Positions 52,738-62,100 of a stretch of DNA of 64,000 nucleotides are shown in pieces. The DNA comes from MVYY01 sp012517575. GTDB taxonomy: Bacteria; Bacteroidota; Bacteroidia; Bacteroidales; Paludibacteraceae. Position numbers and translations under genes: made by a program. Where the stretch lies: assembly GCA_031629035.1 (NCBI GenBank), contig JAVLUG010000010.1, positions 104,465 through 168,464 of the forward strand, in the 5' to 3' direction. How positions within the stretch are numbered: the stretch's first letter is position 1; every line of letters begins with the position of its first letter. The notes under the pieces were generated by a model. The model had not been told where the DNA came from and searched no databases. It saw only the letters and a list, made by a program, of their open reading frames with translations.

Positions 52738-55350
52738 TTAATATATCATCACTTTTTGATGATCAATCAGATAAATTCCTTTCGGAATGCCGTAATAAGC
52801 ATTTTGACCCCGTTTGATGTCGAGCATTTTGATAACTGTTCCACTGATGGAATACATAGGATAAATGCCTTCTACCGTACTGTTTATATGCAATACATTT
52901 TGACCAGTCGAAACAGTAAATTTTCCCCTTGAAAATATATTATTCACAGCATTTACAGATGGTTGAATAACGTGATGCAATCCATTTACTGTATAATATC
53001 CACCATTGACTACATCAAAACCTATACTTGATGGTGCCTGATTGCTTCCATCGTTGAAAAGTACCTTCCAATTGGTAATCTCACCTTCAAAATTATATTT
53101 ATAAACGTTGTTTCCAAGCTTTGTTGCAGCATCACCCGGCCAACTTTTAGTAATCTTTACGACCGTACCGTTGTTGTCATAATAAATATATACATTAATG
53201 TTACTGCCCCAATTCGACGGTTTTTCAAAAAATATAGCCTTTTCTCCGATATTCAAAACCGGTTCCTGAGGAGTTTCAGGCTCTTCTGACGAACCAATCA
53301 ATGGTTCAGTCTCGTCGGGATAAGTTCCCTGATCTTCTATTACAGGTGCAGTTCCATATAAATATTTGCCATCAACGCCAATCTTTCCTGTAGCCGGAGT
53401 TTTAACAGTATTCAAAACATATACCCGCATATTGCCTTTGCCTGAAACATTCACCGTAAGTTTATTGTTGGATATCACTTTTGTATCTCCTGTTATGGCA
53501 TCAACGTAAGTACCATTCAATACATTGTTAAACGTAAAACTTTCGGAAATAGCTACGCACACATAACTGTCGGTAGTAGCATCTACGTAGCGGCGTTTAA
53601 ATGCGAGGTTGTTTTGCTGTCCTTCTGTAGAATATTCTCCCTTACGCAGAGCAGGAATAGCCATCCTGATTTGACTCAAACGCTGAATATGACGAGCCAA
53701 CGGATGTTTCAGGGTAACTGCCACATTACCTGTGGCATTGGTATAATTTGCAAAATCATTTACATGAAGGGTACCAGAGATATATCCGCCGTAGTAAGCA
53801 CGACCCGATTCCTTTAAAGCAATGGTAGGTCCTTTATCAATAGGATAGCCTTTTTTAAATTCGATTTCGCTGCCATAATACACACAGGGTATTCCTCTAA
53901 AAGTGTACATTAAACATAAATTTTCAGCCCAAACATCCTGCGTTTTGGCAAAGCGTTGCCCTTCGGGAGCGCCATCGGGCGCATAATCGTGAGAATCCAC
54001 ATACACTACGTTATAAGTTGGATCATTATAAGCATAATCGCCATTGCAGGCAACCCGAAATGCACTTTTGGCATCTTCAAAATTCCAGTGCATCGGAAAG
54101 TCGATTACATTCATGCCTGAATGCAAGGAATGATCAGGAACATGATAATCATTCCCATTCAAAAAAGCATTGTTGGAAGATGGTTGAATGGAAGTATCCA
54201 CATTATCATTATAATTCTGTACACATGAACGCTGATTGGTATTGTTCAAAAATTCCTCGCTGGTTCCTCTTATCCAAGTGTTTTGAAAATAGGTAGCATC
54301 CTCTGTCCACTCATAATTTCTGGAATCTTTCCATGTATAAAACGGTGTTGACATGGCAGCCGTATTCCGGTACCAAAAATTTCTGTCGCGTGTGCATATT
54401 TCACTGAAAATAAAGAAATCGTCATTTCCACATTCATGCGCAATTCGTTGAAAAGCCGGAATAAAAGCCTTATTGAAGACAAGCCGGTTAATATGCCTCC
54501 CCGTGTCGATACGGAAACCATCAACGCCCATACGAATAAATTGGCCATAGGCATCAATCAGATAGTTGTAAACCAATGGATTTTCCGTATTCAAGTCCAC
54601 GCAATCACCGGCAATTTGAGCCCATTGACAGGTAATGTCGTCCCAATTGAAATTTCCGAAATGATGCCAATAGTTGTTTACATCATGATTCTGCCCATCG
54701 GTATTTTTCATGCGTGCCAATCGTGCCTGATACTGTTCACCACCCGATAGATTTTCATAATTTACCGGTAAAATACCGTTTTTCAAAGGTTTCATACAGG
54801 CATTCATATCGGAGAGGTCGGCAGAATAATCTTTCTCGAACATTGGACAAAGATTGGCCTCTCCAAAATTACCGGTATGATTCAACACAATATCGAGAAT
54901 AATTTTCATTCCCTTTGCATGGACGGCATCAATTAGTGTTTGAAAACTTACATCCTGCGATTCATATCGCGGATCTACTTTTTTGAAATTGAAAGCATGG
55001 TATCCGTGATAATCGTAACCACTGGCGTTTTCTACAACCGGTGTAATCCATATTGCCGTGAAGCCAAGCGCTTTGATATAATCCAGTTTTTCGATTAAAC
55101 CCTTGAAATCGCCTCGCCATGCCGGATCTCCCTGATTTAAACTCTGAGCATCCCAACATTGCACATTGTTGTCGGCATCTCCATCGTAAAAACGGGTAGT
55201 CATCACAAAGTAAATGGTTTCGTCCCGGAAATCGGTACGGACAAAATTATTTCCTGCTGATAAAGCGAAAGAAAAAATGAGAGTAAAGAACAACAATATT
55301 TGTTTTCTTTTCGTAAAAAAATGGATGCTTTTGAAATGAAAGTTTTTCAT
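52738..55350 (-). CDS. Secreted GH13 alpha-amylase with C-terminal starch-binding-like module
   Basis: This 870-residue exported enzyme has a signal peptide (about 1-32, LLFFTLIFSFALSAG). The GH13 barrel shows region I DIVLNHTG, region II GFRIDTGRH with nucleophile Asp282, region III FSEIC with acid Glu317, and region IV VDSHD with Asp455. Region IV has Ser where most amylases have Asn (VDNHD). C-terminal domain C ends near residue 650. A CBM26-like module follows (IFFEKPSNWGSNINVYIYYD, SWPGD), and the last about 70 residues look like a T9SS sorting domain (FTVSTGQNVLHI...GIYLIDHQKVMIY). It lies between the other two amylolytic genes. Substrate: starch-type alpha-1,4-glucans. Confidence 0.93.
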   Translation of the reverse strand: MKNFHFKSIHFFTKRKQILLFFTLIFSFALSAGNNFVRTDFRDETIYFVMTTRFYDGDADNNVQCWDAQSLNQGDPAWRGDFKGLIEKLDYIKALGFTAIWITPVVENASGYDYHGYHAFNFKKVDPRYESQDVSFQTLIDAVHAKGMKIILDIVLNHTGNFGEANLCPMFEKDYSADLSDMNACMKPLKNGILPVNYENLSGGEQYQARLARMKNTDGQNHDVNNYWHHFGNFNWDDITCQWAQIAGDCVDLNTENPLVYNYLIDAYGQFIRMGVDGFRIDTGRHINRLVFNKAFIPAFQRIAHECGNDDFFIFSEICTRDRNFWYRNTAAMSTPFYTWKDSRNYEWTEDATYFQNTWIRGTSEEFLNNTNQRSCVQNYNDNVDTSIQPSSNNAFLNGNDYHVPDHSLHSGMNVIDFPMHWNFEDAKSAFRVACNGDYAYNDPTYNVVYVDSHDYAPDGAPEGQRFAKTQDVWAENLCLMYTFRGIPCVYYGSEIEFKKGYPIDKGPTIALKESGRAYYGGYISGTLHVNDFANYTNATGNVAVTLKHPLARHIQRLSQIRMAIPALRKGEYSTEGQQNNLAFKRRYVDATTDSYVCVAISESFTFNNVLNGTYVDAITGDTKVISNNKLTVNVSGKGNMRVYVLNTVKTPATGKIGVDGKYLYGTAPVIEDQGTYPDETEPLIGSSEEPETPQEPVLNIGEKAIFFEKPSNWGSNINVYIYYDNNGTVVKITKSWPGDAATKLGNNVYKYNFEGEITNWKVLFNDGSNQAPSSIGFDVVNGGYYTVNGLHHVIQPSVNAVNNIFSRGKFTVSTGQNVLHINSTVEGIYPMYSISGTVIKMLDIKRGQNAYYGIPKGIYLIDHQKVMIY

Positions 55351-55436
55351 GGTTTATTAATTTTTTAAAGCTGTGGCAACAACTTTGCTTGACAAAACTT
55401 TAAAAGTTTTTTATTCGATTATTTTTTTGTAAAATA

Positions 55437-57518
55437 TTAATTCTTTAATACAACGCCTGTTTCTTTAGAGCCGTTTTTTCCAAAAATACCAACGTAATAA
55501 ATGCCCGAAGGAAAATCGGAGAGATCAATTGAATAAACATCAGATTTTCTGCTAAAGGGAATTTTACACGTTATTCCCAATGCTGAGGTAACCGTAATAT
55601 TTTCTACCTCTTCGGATACCGACAAATAAACTATTCCTTGTGTCGGATTGGGATAAATTTTCAACAGATTTGTTTCGTGCTGTTCAACTGCGGTGGTGCA
55701 GGAGGGATCAACCGTACAGCTATAAACCGTATTGCTGCCCGAAACGGAAGAAGTTCCGTAAGTCCAACAAATATTTTCCGAAGTCGATAAATCTACTGTT
55801 TGTTCTTTCTTGTTATTGTTGTTGAAAATAACATTTACTACCGGTTGGGTAAAATTGGTAATAGTATAACTTACATATCCCTGTGCATCCTTGCTTACGA
55901 CTGTTCCCGGCCATACTCCGGCAAGCTGCACGGCGTTTCCGTTCACCATCTCCCAAACATATACCGCATAAGAAGTCCATGAAGGTGGAGGAGTGAAACG
56001 AACAGTAATGGCTGTAGGTTTTTCTACTATCGTATAATTGTATTCCGCCATTTTAGAAGTTTGCTGGGAAGCATCAACAGCAATGGCTTTTACAGTCGTA
56101 TTTCCTATGGGTAAAGTAAAAGGTGAAGTGTATCGGGTGGAAGAAGTGGTGGGAGTACTGCCATCGGTAGTGTAATAAATTGCAGCATTCCCTGTAGCCG
56201 ACATGGTGACGGTCTGCCCGTAATAATAAGTTCCTGAATTGGGTGAAACCGTAAGTACCGGTACACTTGAACCACCTTTGGTGTAAATGGCATAATTGTT
56301 TCCCGAAGCAGCGAGCGTATAATCTGAAGGGATGGCATAACTTCCACTGCCCAATTTCACCATCAATGACCCTTTTTTCCCAACAACAGTTGCCACATAC
56401 GATCCGGAGTTTACCTGATTGACGGTTACTGCACTCTCACTGTGGATGCCCACCGCATGACGGGCAGCTATCATGGCTTTTATTTCATTCTTATACTGTT
56501 TCCAATGGGGTAAAGAAACACAAGGAATTCCAGGAGAACACAACATAAAGGCATTCGCCAACAATACGTCTCCGTTAAATTTGTTGCTGTCGCGATAAGT
56601 ATCATGATTGTCGATAAAAGTGGTAGCATAACGCTTGGAATCGGGATGATGAATCAATCCTGCAGGTTGGTAAGCTCCATTGTAAAGCCACACCAATTTG
56701 GTAAAATCGCCACCTGCTGAAGCAAAATTATTCAACGCATATTTAAACGAAAAATCGAAGGTGGTAGATTTGTAATTGGCAGCTTTGATCCAGTTCCACA
56801 ATGCATCATAACTCCCGTCCCAGTATTCGCCAACAGAATAATCGGCATTTGCCGCATCATTGTAAATAGCATTATACGAACCCGGATAGCCTTTTGTCAT
56901 ATCGTAACGCCAGCCGGCATACCCTAAATCGTTTTTCAAAAATTGCAAATAGGCTTTTATGGTATTCTGTACGGTAACATTCCGATGATCCAGATCCCTT
57001 GCACCATCAAAATTTTCACCTTCATCCGGTCCTCCGGTTGCCGGATAGCCTTTTGCAACACATTCATCGGTATTACAAATAGCCCAACTACCCCATGTGT
57101 AGGTAACACCGTTATAAGTTTCCGAAGGAAAATCTGTCCAACTGGAAACCCCATTGCGATGATTGATAACAATGTCGGCTACACAACGCGTACCAGCATT
57201 TTTTAAAGTCGAAATCAGGGTTTTCAATTCCGTTTGCGTTCCAAAGCTGCTGTTCTGATTGAAATAATAAACAGGCGAATAACCCATGGTGTTGTAATAA
57301 GGAGAGTTGGCATTTCCGCTGGGCGGTAGCCAAACCAAATCGAAACTTCCGGCAATTTCGCTTGCCTGTGATGTCAGATTGGTCCACTTGGAATCGGCAT
57401 ACGAATCCCAATAAAAAGCCTGCAACATTACATCCGTACATTGAGAAGGAGCCTGAGACTTTACAGAAAATGCAGATAAAATGAAAAGAATAACAAGAAA
57501 ATAGAACGTTTTTTTCAT
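55437..57518 (-). CDS. Secreted GH13 alpha-amylase, first gene of the cluster
   Basis: This 693-residue exported enzyme has a signal peptide (about 1-22). The compact GH13 domain shows MLQAFYWDSY, region I DIVINHRNG, region II GWRYDMTKGY with nucleophile Asp206, region III SVGEYWDG with acid Glu231, and region IV FIDNHDTYRD with Asp306. A chitobiase-C-terminal-type domain follows (SPNSGTYYYGQTVTMSATG, about 415-495), then a CBM26-like module (VRFTPPPSWTSYAVYVWE, VWPGTVV), then a T9SS sorting domain (LLKIYPNPTQGIVYLSV). With a LacI-type palindrome upstream, it probably leads a maltose/starch-responsive operon. The gap to the next gene is 86 bases. Confidence 0.94.
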   Translation of the reverse strand: MKKTFYFLVILFILSAFSVKSQAPSQCTDVMLQAFYWDSYADSKWTNLTSQASEIAGSFDLVWLPPSGNANSPYYNTMGYSPVYYFNQNSSFGTQTELKTLISTLKNAGTRCVADIVINHRNGVSSWTDFPSETYNGVTYTWGSWAICNTDECVAKGYPATGGPDEGENFDGARDLDHRNVTVQNTIKAYLQFLKNDLGYAGWRYDMTKGYPGSYNAIYNDAANADYSVGEYWDGSYDALWNWIKAANYKSTTFDFSFKYALNNFASAGGDFTKLVWLYNGAYQPAGLIHHPDSKRYATTFIDNHDTYRDSNKFNGDVLLANAFMLCSPGIPCVSLPHWKQYKNEIKAMIAARHAVGIHSESAVTVNQVNSGSYVATVVGKKGSLMVKLGSGSYAIPSDYTLAASGNNYAIYTKGGSSVPVLTVSPNSGTYYYGQTVTMSATGNAAIYYTTDGSTPTTSSTRYTSPFTLPIGNTTVKAIAVDASQQTSKMAEYNYTIVEKPTAITVRFTPPPSWTSYAVYVWEMVNGNAVQLAGVWPGTVVSKDAQGYVSYTITNFTQPVVNVIFNNNNKKEQTVDLSTSENICWTYGTSSVSGSNTVYSCTVDPSCTTAVEQHETNLLKIYPNPTQGIVYLSVSEEVENITVTSALGITCKIPFSRKSDVYSIDLSDFPSGIYYVGIFGKNGSKETGVVLKN

Positions 57519-57560
57519 GGTTTGTTAGTTATAGATAGTTGTAAAATCATTATTTGCAAC

Positions 57561-57568
57561 CAAATTTA
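57561..57568 (-). promoter_or_regulatory. Possible -7 box of the amylase cluster
   Basis: Minus-strand TAAATTTG lies 43 bases before the GH13 ATG. The -33 position is only T-rich, without a TTG. The word TGCAAC flanks it on both sides 21 bases apart (57555-57560, 57576-57581). Confidence 0.35.
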
Positions 57569-57622
57569 ATCTATCTGCAACTGGAAAAAATCTTTTTTCT
57601 CAAAAAAGTCATGAAAAAATTA

Positions 57623-57636
57623 TGCAAACGTTTGAA
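57623..57636. promoter_or_regulatory. LacI-type operator candidate
   Basis: TGCAAACGTTTGAA contains the perfect 10-bp palindrome CAAACGTTTG with the central CG typical of LacI/GalR-family sites. It lies 105 bases upstream of the GH13 start and about 55 bases upstream of the possible -7 box. A LacI-family sugar regulator is plausible. None is encoded in this window. Confidence 0.4.
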
Positions 57637-57769
57637 ACCACCGAAAGTAAGTGTTTGATATACACCTATTTTATTGCATGACTAAGCCTTCAGACTCCAT
57701 TGGATAAAGAAAAAAGTCTTTGGATATTCATTCATCTGACAATATGATTTGAAATTTCGGAGTTTTTAT

Positions 57770-57799
57770 CCTTTATAAAGGTTATCCTAAAAATAGGAT
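57770..57799. repeat. Two adjacent palindromes
   Basis: CCTTTATAAAGG (57770-57781, perfect 12-bp palindrome) is followed two bases later by ATCCTA-AAAA-TAGGAT (57784-57799). Together they could form a double hairpin or an operator. No T-run follows, so a terminator is unlikely. Confidence 0.45.
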
Positions 57800-58003
57800 T
57801 CGAAAAATTTACAACGGTTTCATTTGTAGCGAGCGGGGTGCCAATATTATTTCAAAAAAACAATTACAATTATTTGAAGATACGAAAAAACGCTTACCTC
57901 ATCTTTTCAATCTCCCACCACCTGAATAATGAAAAACATCCCTTCCTCATGAACCTTCATCCATTATTTATCGGATCGCTGTTAACCCCATTATCCGAAA
58001 AAA

Positions 58004-58051
58004 TTTTTACAAAATTTTGGATGAATTGATTTTTTTATAATTTTGTAAAAA
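58004..58051. repeat. 13-bp inverted repeat
   Basis: TTTTTACAAAATT (58004-58016) is the perfect complement of AATTTTGTAAAAA (58039-58051), with a 22-base spacer. It lies just before the tandem array. Meaning unknown. Confidence 0.45.
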
Positions 58052-58087
58052 TAAAATTTTTCATTAACAGAGTCTTTTATGCCTGCT

Positions 58088-58296
58088 TACATGTAAAGGT
58101 TGTTTCCCTACAAGTGGCGAATGATTCTCTACCAATAAAGGTTGCTTCCCTACTTATGGCGGATGATTTCCTACAAGTAAAAGATGTTTTCCTATAGGTG
58201 AAAGATAAACTCCTACAGGTGTGAAATGTCTCCTACGGGTGTTGCATGCTTTCCTACAAGTGAAGGATAACTCCCTACAGGTGTAGGATGCTTGAT
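58088..58296. repeat. Ten-unit tandem array of a 21-bp repeat
   Basis: Units begin with TAC (one TAT) at 58088, 58109, 58130, 58151, 58172, 58193, 58214, 58234, 58255 and 58276. Spacing is 21 bases except one of 20. The consensus is close to TACAGGTGAAGGATGATTTC plus C. Units 1 and 3, and units 2 and 4, are more alike, hinting at a 42-bp higher-order pattern. There are no spacers, so it is not CRISPR. Read on the minus strand the unit is seven sense codons (G-N/K-H-P-x-P/L-V), broken by one frame shift (20-base unit) and one TAA in the fourth unit. Confidence 0.85.
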
Positions 58297-58638
58297 AGAA
58301 GGTTAAAAATTTACCTTTATACCTCTTATTCATGTGTGTTCGGCATAACGATTACAGGTTTTAACCATATAAAAATGATGATAATTAATAAGAAATTAAG
58401 GTTTATTCTTGTTGTTAATTATAGTTATTAAGGTTTTATTAAAAAACAAGGTTTCCATGTATAAAGACCTTATTTGGCACATCTAACCTTATTAACATGT
58501 GAATGCTTCTTTTTCATCAACCTTATTAGTTTATATGATATTCTTATATCGAACTCCCGTTGGAATGAATAAGATACATCAATAGAGAGATTTTTTCCGA
58601 AAATTATTTTTATGTCTAACTTTTAAAATTTTTAAACT

Positions 58639-58959
58639 ATGGGAAAACTTAAAAACAGTTATGCCGAGCTTATTTCGAGCTCACAGATTATGATCGAAGC
58701 CTTGAAAAAAAATGAGGAAAAATTGTCGAAACGAGGCATTGACGAAACATTTATCAATGAAATGAAAGAAGTATTCAATGGAATTCAACAGCTAAATGAA
58801 GAGCAAGAAAAGTTGAAGGCAGATTTGAAAAGCAAAACAGAAGCGTTGAATAAGAGAATTGATGACTTGTGGAAAAAATACAGTGAAGCCAAAAAGCTAA
58901 TAAAAATGGACATTCCGCCATCACAATGGAAAGAATTCGGCATAGACGACAAACACTGA
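58639..58959 (+). CDS. Small coiled-coil protein, function unknown
   Basis: This 106-residue cytoplasmic protein is almost wholly helical. Residues 10-95 are charged heptad-like sequence (EALKKNEEKLSKRG, NEEQEKLKADLKSKTEALNKRIDDLWKKYSEAKKL in part), suggesting a coiled coil. The end is MDIPPSQWKEFGIDDKH. I recognise no family. The start ATG at 58639 follows an AT-rich leader without a clear promoter. It lies between the 21-bp array and a 28-bp palindrome. Confidence 0.65.
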   Translation: MGKLKNSYAELISSSQIMIEALKKNEEKLSKRGIDETFINEMKEVFNGIQQLNEEQEKLKADLKSKTEALNKRIDDLWKKYSEAKKLIKMDIPPSQWKEFGIDDKH

Positions 58960-59032
58960 TCGGTCAGGTTTGCCGCTTGACGGAGCTTCTGCTGGCTACA
59001 TACTCAACATGGCCAAATACACTGAATTACAA

Positions 59033-59060
59033 GTAGAGCCGTAGCATGCTACGACTCTAC
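59033..59060. repeat. 28-bp near-perfect palindrome (REP-like)
   Basis: GTAGAG-C-CGTAGC and GCTACG-A-CTCTAC face each other around the central symmetric GCATGC. Only one pair (C/A) mismatches in 14. It is far more GC-rich than its surroundings and lies between convergent genes. It may act as a terminator, but it looks more like a dispersed palindromic repeat element. Confidence 0.6.
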
Positions 59061-59116
59061 AAATACCCAATTTGACGCAATGAATCGGATTCCAAACTTC
59101 TAAACAACCCGTTCTC

Positions 59117-62100
59117 TTACCAAACCAGCATTTTTGTCCGATAATTGGAATGTTGTTCGTCCCTGATTACGATGACGTAGAGTCCTGACGTCGGAATTGC
59201 CAGCGTACAATGCGAATCGGCTGTTGTTTTTGCCTGCAATACACGACCTGCCATATCGGAAACATAAATTTGGGAAGAGCCCTTTAATCCGTCAATCACA
59301 ATATTGCCTTTCTGCGGATAAATTCTCAGAAAATGATCCGTATTTTCAATATTCGTATTTTCTGTAATAACTCTCTTGGGAACATTCAGGAAAAAGCGGT
59401 TCTTCATTTCCGGCGTGGAAGTCTGGAATGCATATTCCGTTTCCGTTGTCAAATCTACCGTTTCACCCGTTTGCTGGTCAGTGAGGGTTACCGGCAAATT
59501 AGTCAATTGTGTGGTCCAGTTAAAGGAATAATCGCCTGCTTGCGGCACTTTTACGTAAACTGGAACAGTTGTCTCTTCCGGAACAGTATTCAATGCCAAC
59601 GCATAACTGCTGCCGCTACTTAAAGTATAGATACGCGGAGTAGCCGCATTCATGGGGTCGGAATAAGGTGCATCGTAAAGTTCATCATATCCGGCCGTTG
59701 ATTGCGGCAGCATGCGTACCAGCGTTTCATAATTATTGCCATTGGCAGCCAGATTGAGCTGCACCACATCTTCCGGTTGGGCATCCGTTCTGCGACGTAC
59801 GCCTTGTGGCGATGTTATGTAAGAACCCATATTTCCGGCTGCAGCCGTTTTTACAAAGAAAGCTTCATAGGGAACCAACGAAGCCGAGCCCCCATAAGTA
59901 TAGCCCGGATTATCGGAACCATAATACAATTTATAAGCATCGTTTGCAGGATTGTAACTATAAGCAAACTGCCCATTCGAGAGGGAAGAAGTAGCCTTTA
60001 CCACCAAAGGTTGAGATACAAAATTCCATCCGAAATTGCACGTCAGACCTCCGGACACAATGGTATAACTTACCCCTGTATAGACCGGTGAGCTCGATGA
60101 GGGATTGCCAAAAGACTCGTCGTCGCTTTTGGCATTGGTTACGAAGAACAAATCTGCAACGCTCCCTTTCTTGTTGATAATATATCCCGTATCAGCTTTT
60201 AAGGTAGTAACATTGGTCTGCGTTTTCCAGCCCGATGTTCTGTTTGCCCGTCTTACCGGATCATAAATGCCTACACTGTAATCGGTATTCCAGGTGGCAG
60301 TGGTCGTCGTGTCGGCTTTTAAAATTTGGGTAATATCAAACGGAAAAGCAAAAAAGTTCCATTGGGCTGTACGATAGAAATGTACTTTTACCATTACTTT
60401 ATCATCGATGGTCAACGTTCGGCCATTTCGATAAAATTCTGCTGCATGAAGAGGCGATTTGCCGAGTATCAGTTTTTTCACTTTCAGCGAAGCAGTGGTA
60501 TAGGTGGATGACAACCGCCCTACTGCTGCAGTATTCAAACCCAAATGGTTGCTTACTTCCACTTTCCCGGCCTGAATATCCAACAAATGATCGATAATAA
60601 TGTTATTAATGGTTATTTTATCGCTCAAACCGGCGGAGTCTATTCTGTTAATGGTTAAATCTTTCAGTACATTGGTATCCCCGTTTTTAGTCTGATCGAA
60701 AATTAAAGATTGCCCCGAACTTGCTGTCCACCGGGTGTAGTTTCCCAGCAACCTGACGGTGGCATCTTTGTCTCCCTTAATTTTTCCTCCGTTGACACAT
60801 TGCACACCGGCTCTTCCCTTATTGGTTGCCAAATCAGAGTCTGTAGCACTGATTTCCAAAGTTTTCCCATTCAAAACAAGTGTTCCACCCGACAGGCTCA
60901 AAGCCCAGTAACCGCCACCATTAGCAGAATACCCTTTGCAGGTTACATCTTTATAGAGCGTTACTTCTTGTCCTCCGGTCTTATCCAACACCATAAAATC
61001 GATGGCATAAGTGCCGTCCGTGTTGCCATCAATTTTTTGGTCGGCGGAACCGGTAAAGACAATGGCTCTGCCGTTGCAGTTGAAAGTTCCGTTGTTGATA
61101 AAGTCGCCGGTCAATATCATATCGCCACCGATGGCTTGTAATGGAGCAGACGTGTTCTCCGACAAACTCAGGGTGCCGGCATTGGTCATGGTTTTGCATT
61201 GAAAAGCAAGATTTCCACCTCCCGTACTATTGGCAAAATAAATGGTACCATTGTTGGTAATGTCCCCATTTACAATGACCACCGCTTTTCCTTGATGTTC
61301 GGCTACATTGCTGTCGTAGGCCATATTGAAATCGAGCTTGGCACCGTTGGCTATCGTAACATTGCCAGCTGCATAATACTTGTTGGCAAAGGAGGCAACG
61401 GACATTTGCAAGGTGCCGGAAGCAATTTGAATATTGTAAGGGTAACCTGCGCCGGAGGTAACATTGGGCTTCCATTCTGCACCCGGCACACTACTCGTGC
61501 CGGTATTGTATTTCAAAGTGGAACCCGAGCCAAAAGTGGGAGCATGGCTCAAACTACCACCATTTTGTATTTCCAGCGTACCATTTACCGTGCAATTGGA
61601 CGAATAAACCGCAGAGGAAACCGAAATGGTGTCATTTGCTTGAATGGTGATGCCCAATGCTCCGGAAGACGGAATAACCGTTGCATCTGTCCAATTCGTG
61701 CTATCACTCGACTGCTGCCAGCTACCCGTAGCGCCCCAATTTCCTGTCCCTTTGGAGCGATAATAATATTCACCCGGACAGCTTGCTGCTTTTTTTGTAG
61801 TCCATTTGCTACCGTTCCATGTATCGTATTCATAGCAGGTACTGGCTGAATCGCCGGTGATATCAACAGTTTGATGACCACTGTTGTTGTCATTAAAAAC
61901 AATATCTACCGTTTCATTTGTAAAAGTAAAAGTCTTGGTATACCAGTTACTTCCAATGGATTCCATGGCTACGCCCGGCCATGTGACAAATCCTAAAGGA
62001 TGATCGCTATCCCATGCAAAAAGATATACGCCATTGGCAGTAGTCCAGTTTTCTGTAGGCATTTTAAATTTTAAGGTAATTTGATACGGAGCTGCCGTAG

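Larger units (their letters stand above)
57519..58638. other. 1.1-kb intergenic region rich in repeats
   Basis: No credible gene is present; the 63-codon frame at 57838-58029 lacks any supporting feature. In order: a -7 box for the amylase gene (57561-57568), a LacI-type palindrome (57623-57636), palindromes at 57770-57799, a 13-bp inverted repeat (58004-58051), ten 21-bp tandem units (58088-58296), and an AT-rich stretch with recurring AACCTTATTA/TTAAGGTTT words (58390-58530) up to the coiled-coil gene. Confidence 0.75.

Noticed and set aside
57838..58029. 63-residue open frame in the intergenic region
   Set aside because: No ribosome site, promoter or recognisable sequence, and it crosses an inverted repeat.
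58088..58296. CRISPR array
   Set aside because: Units of 21 bases adjoin directly without spacers and differ from one another. No cas gene is near.
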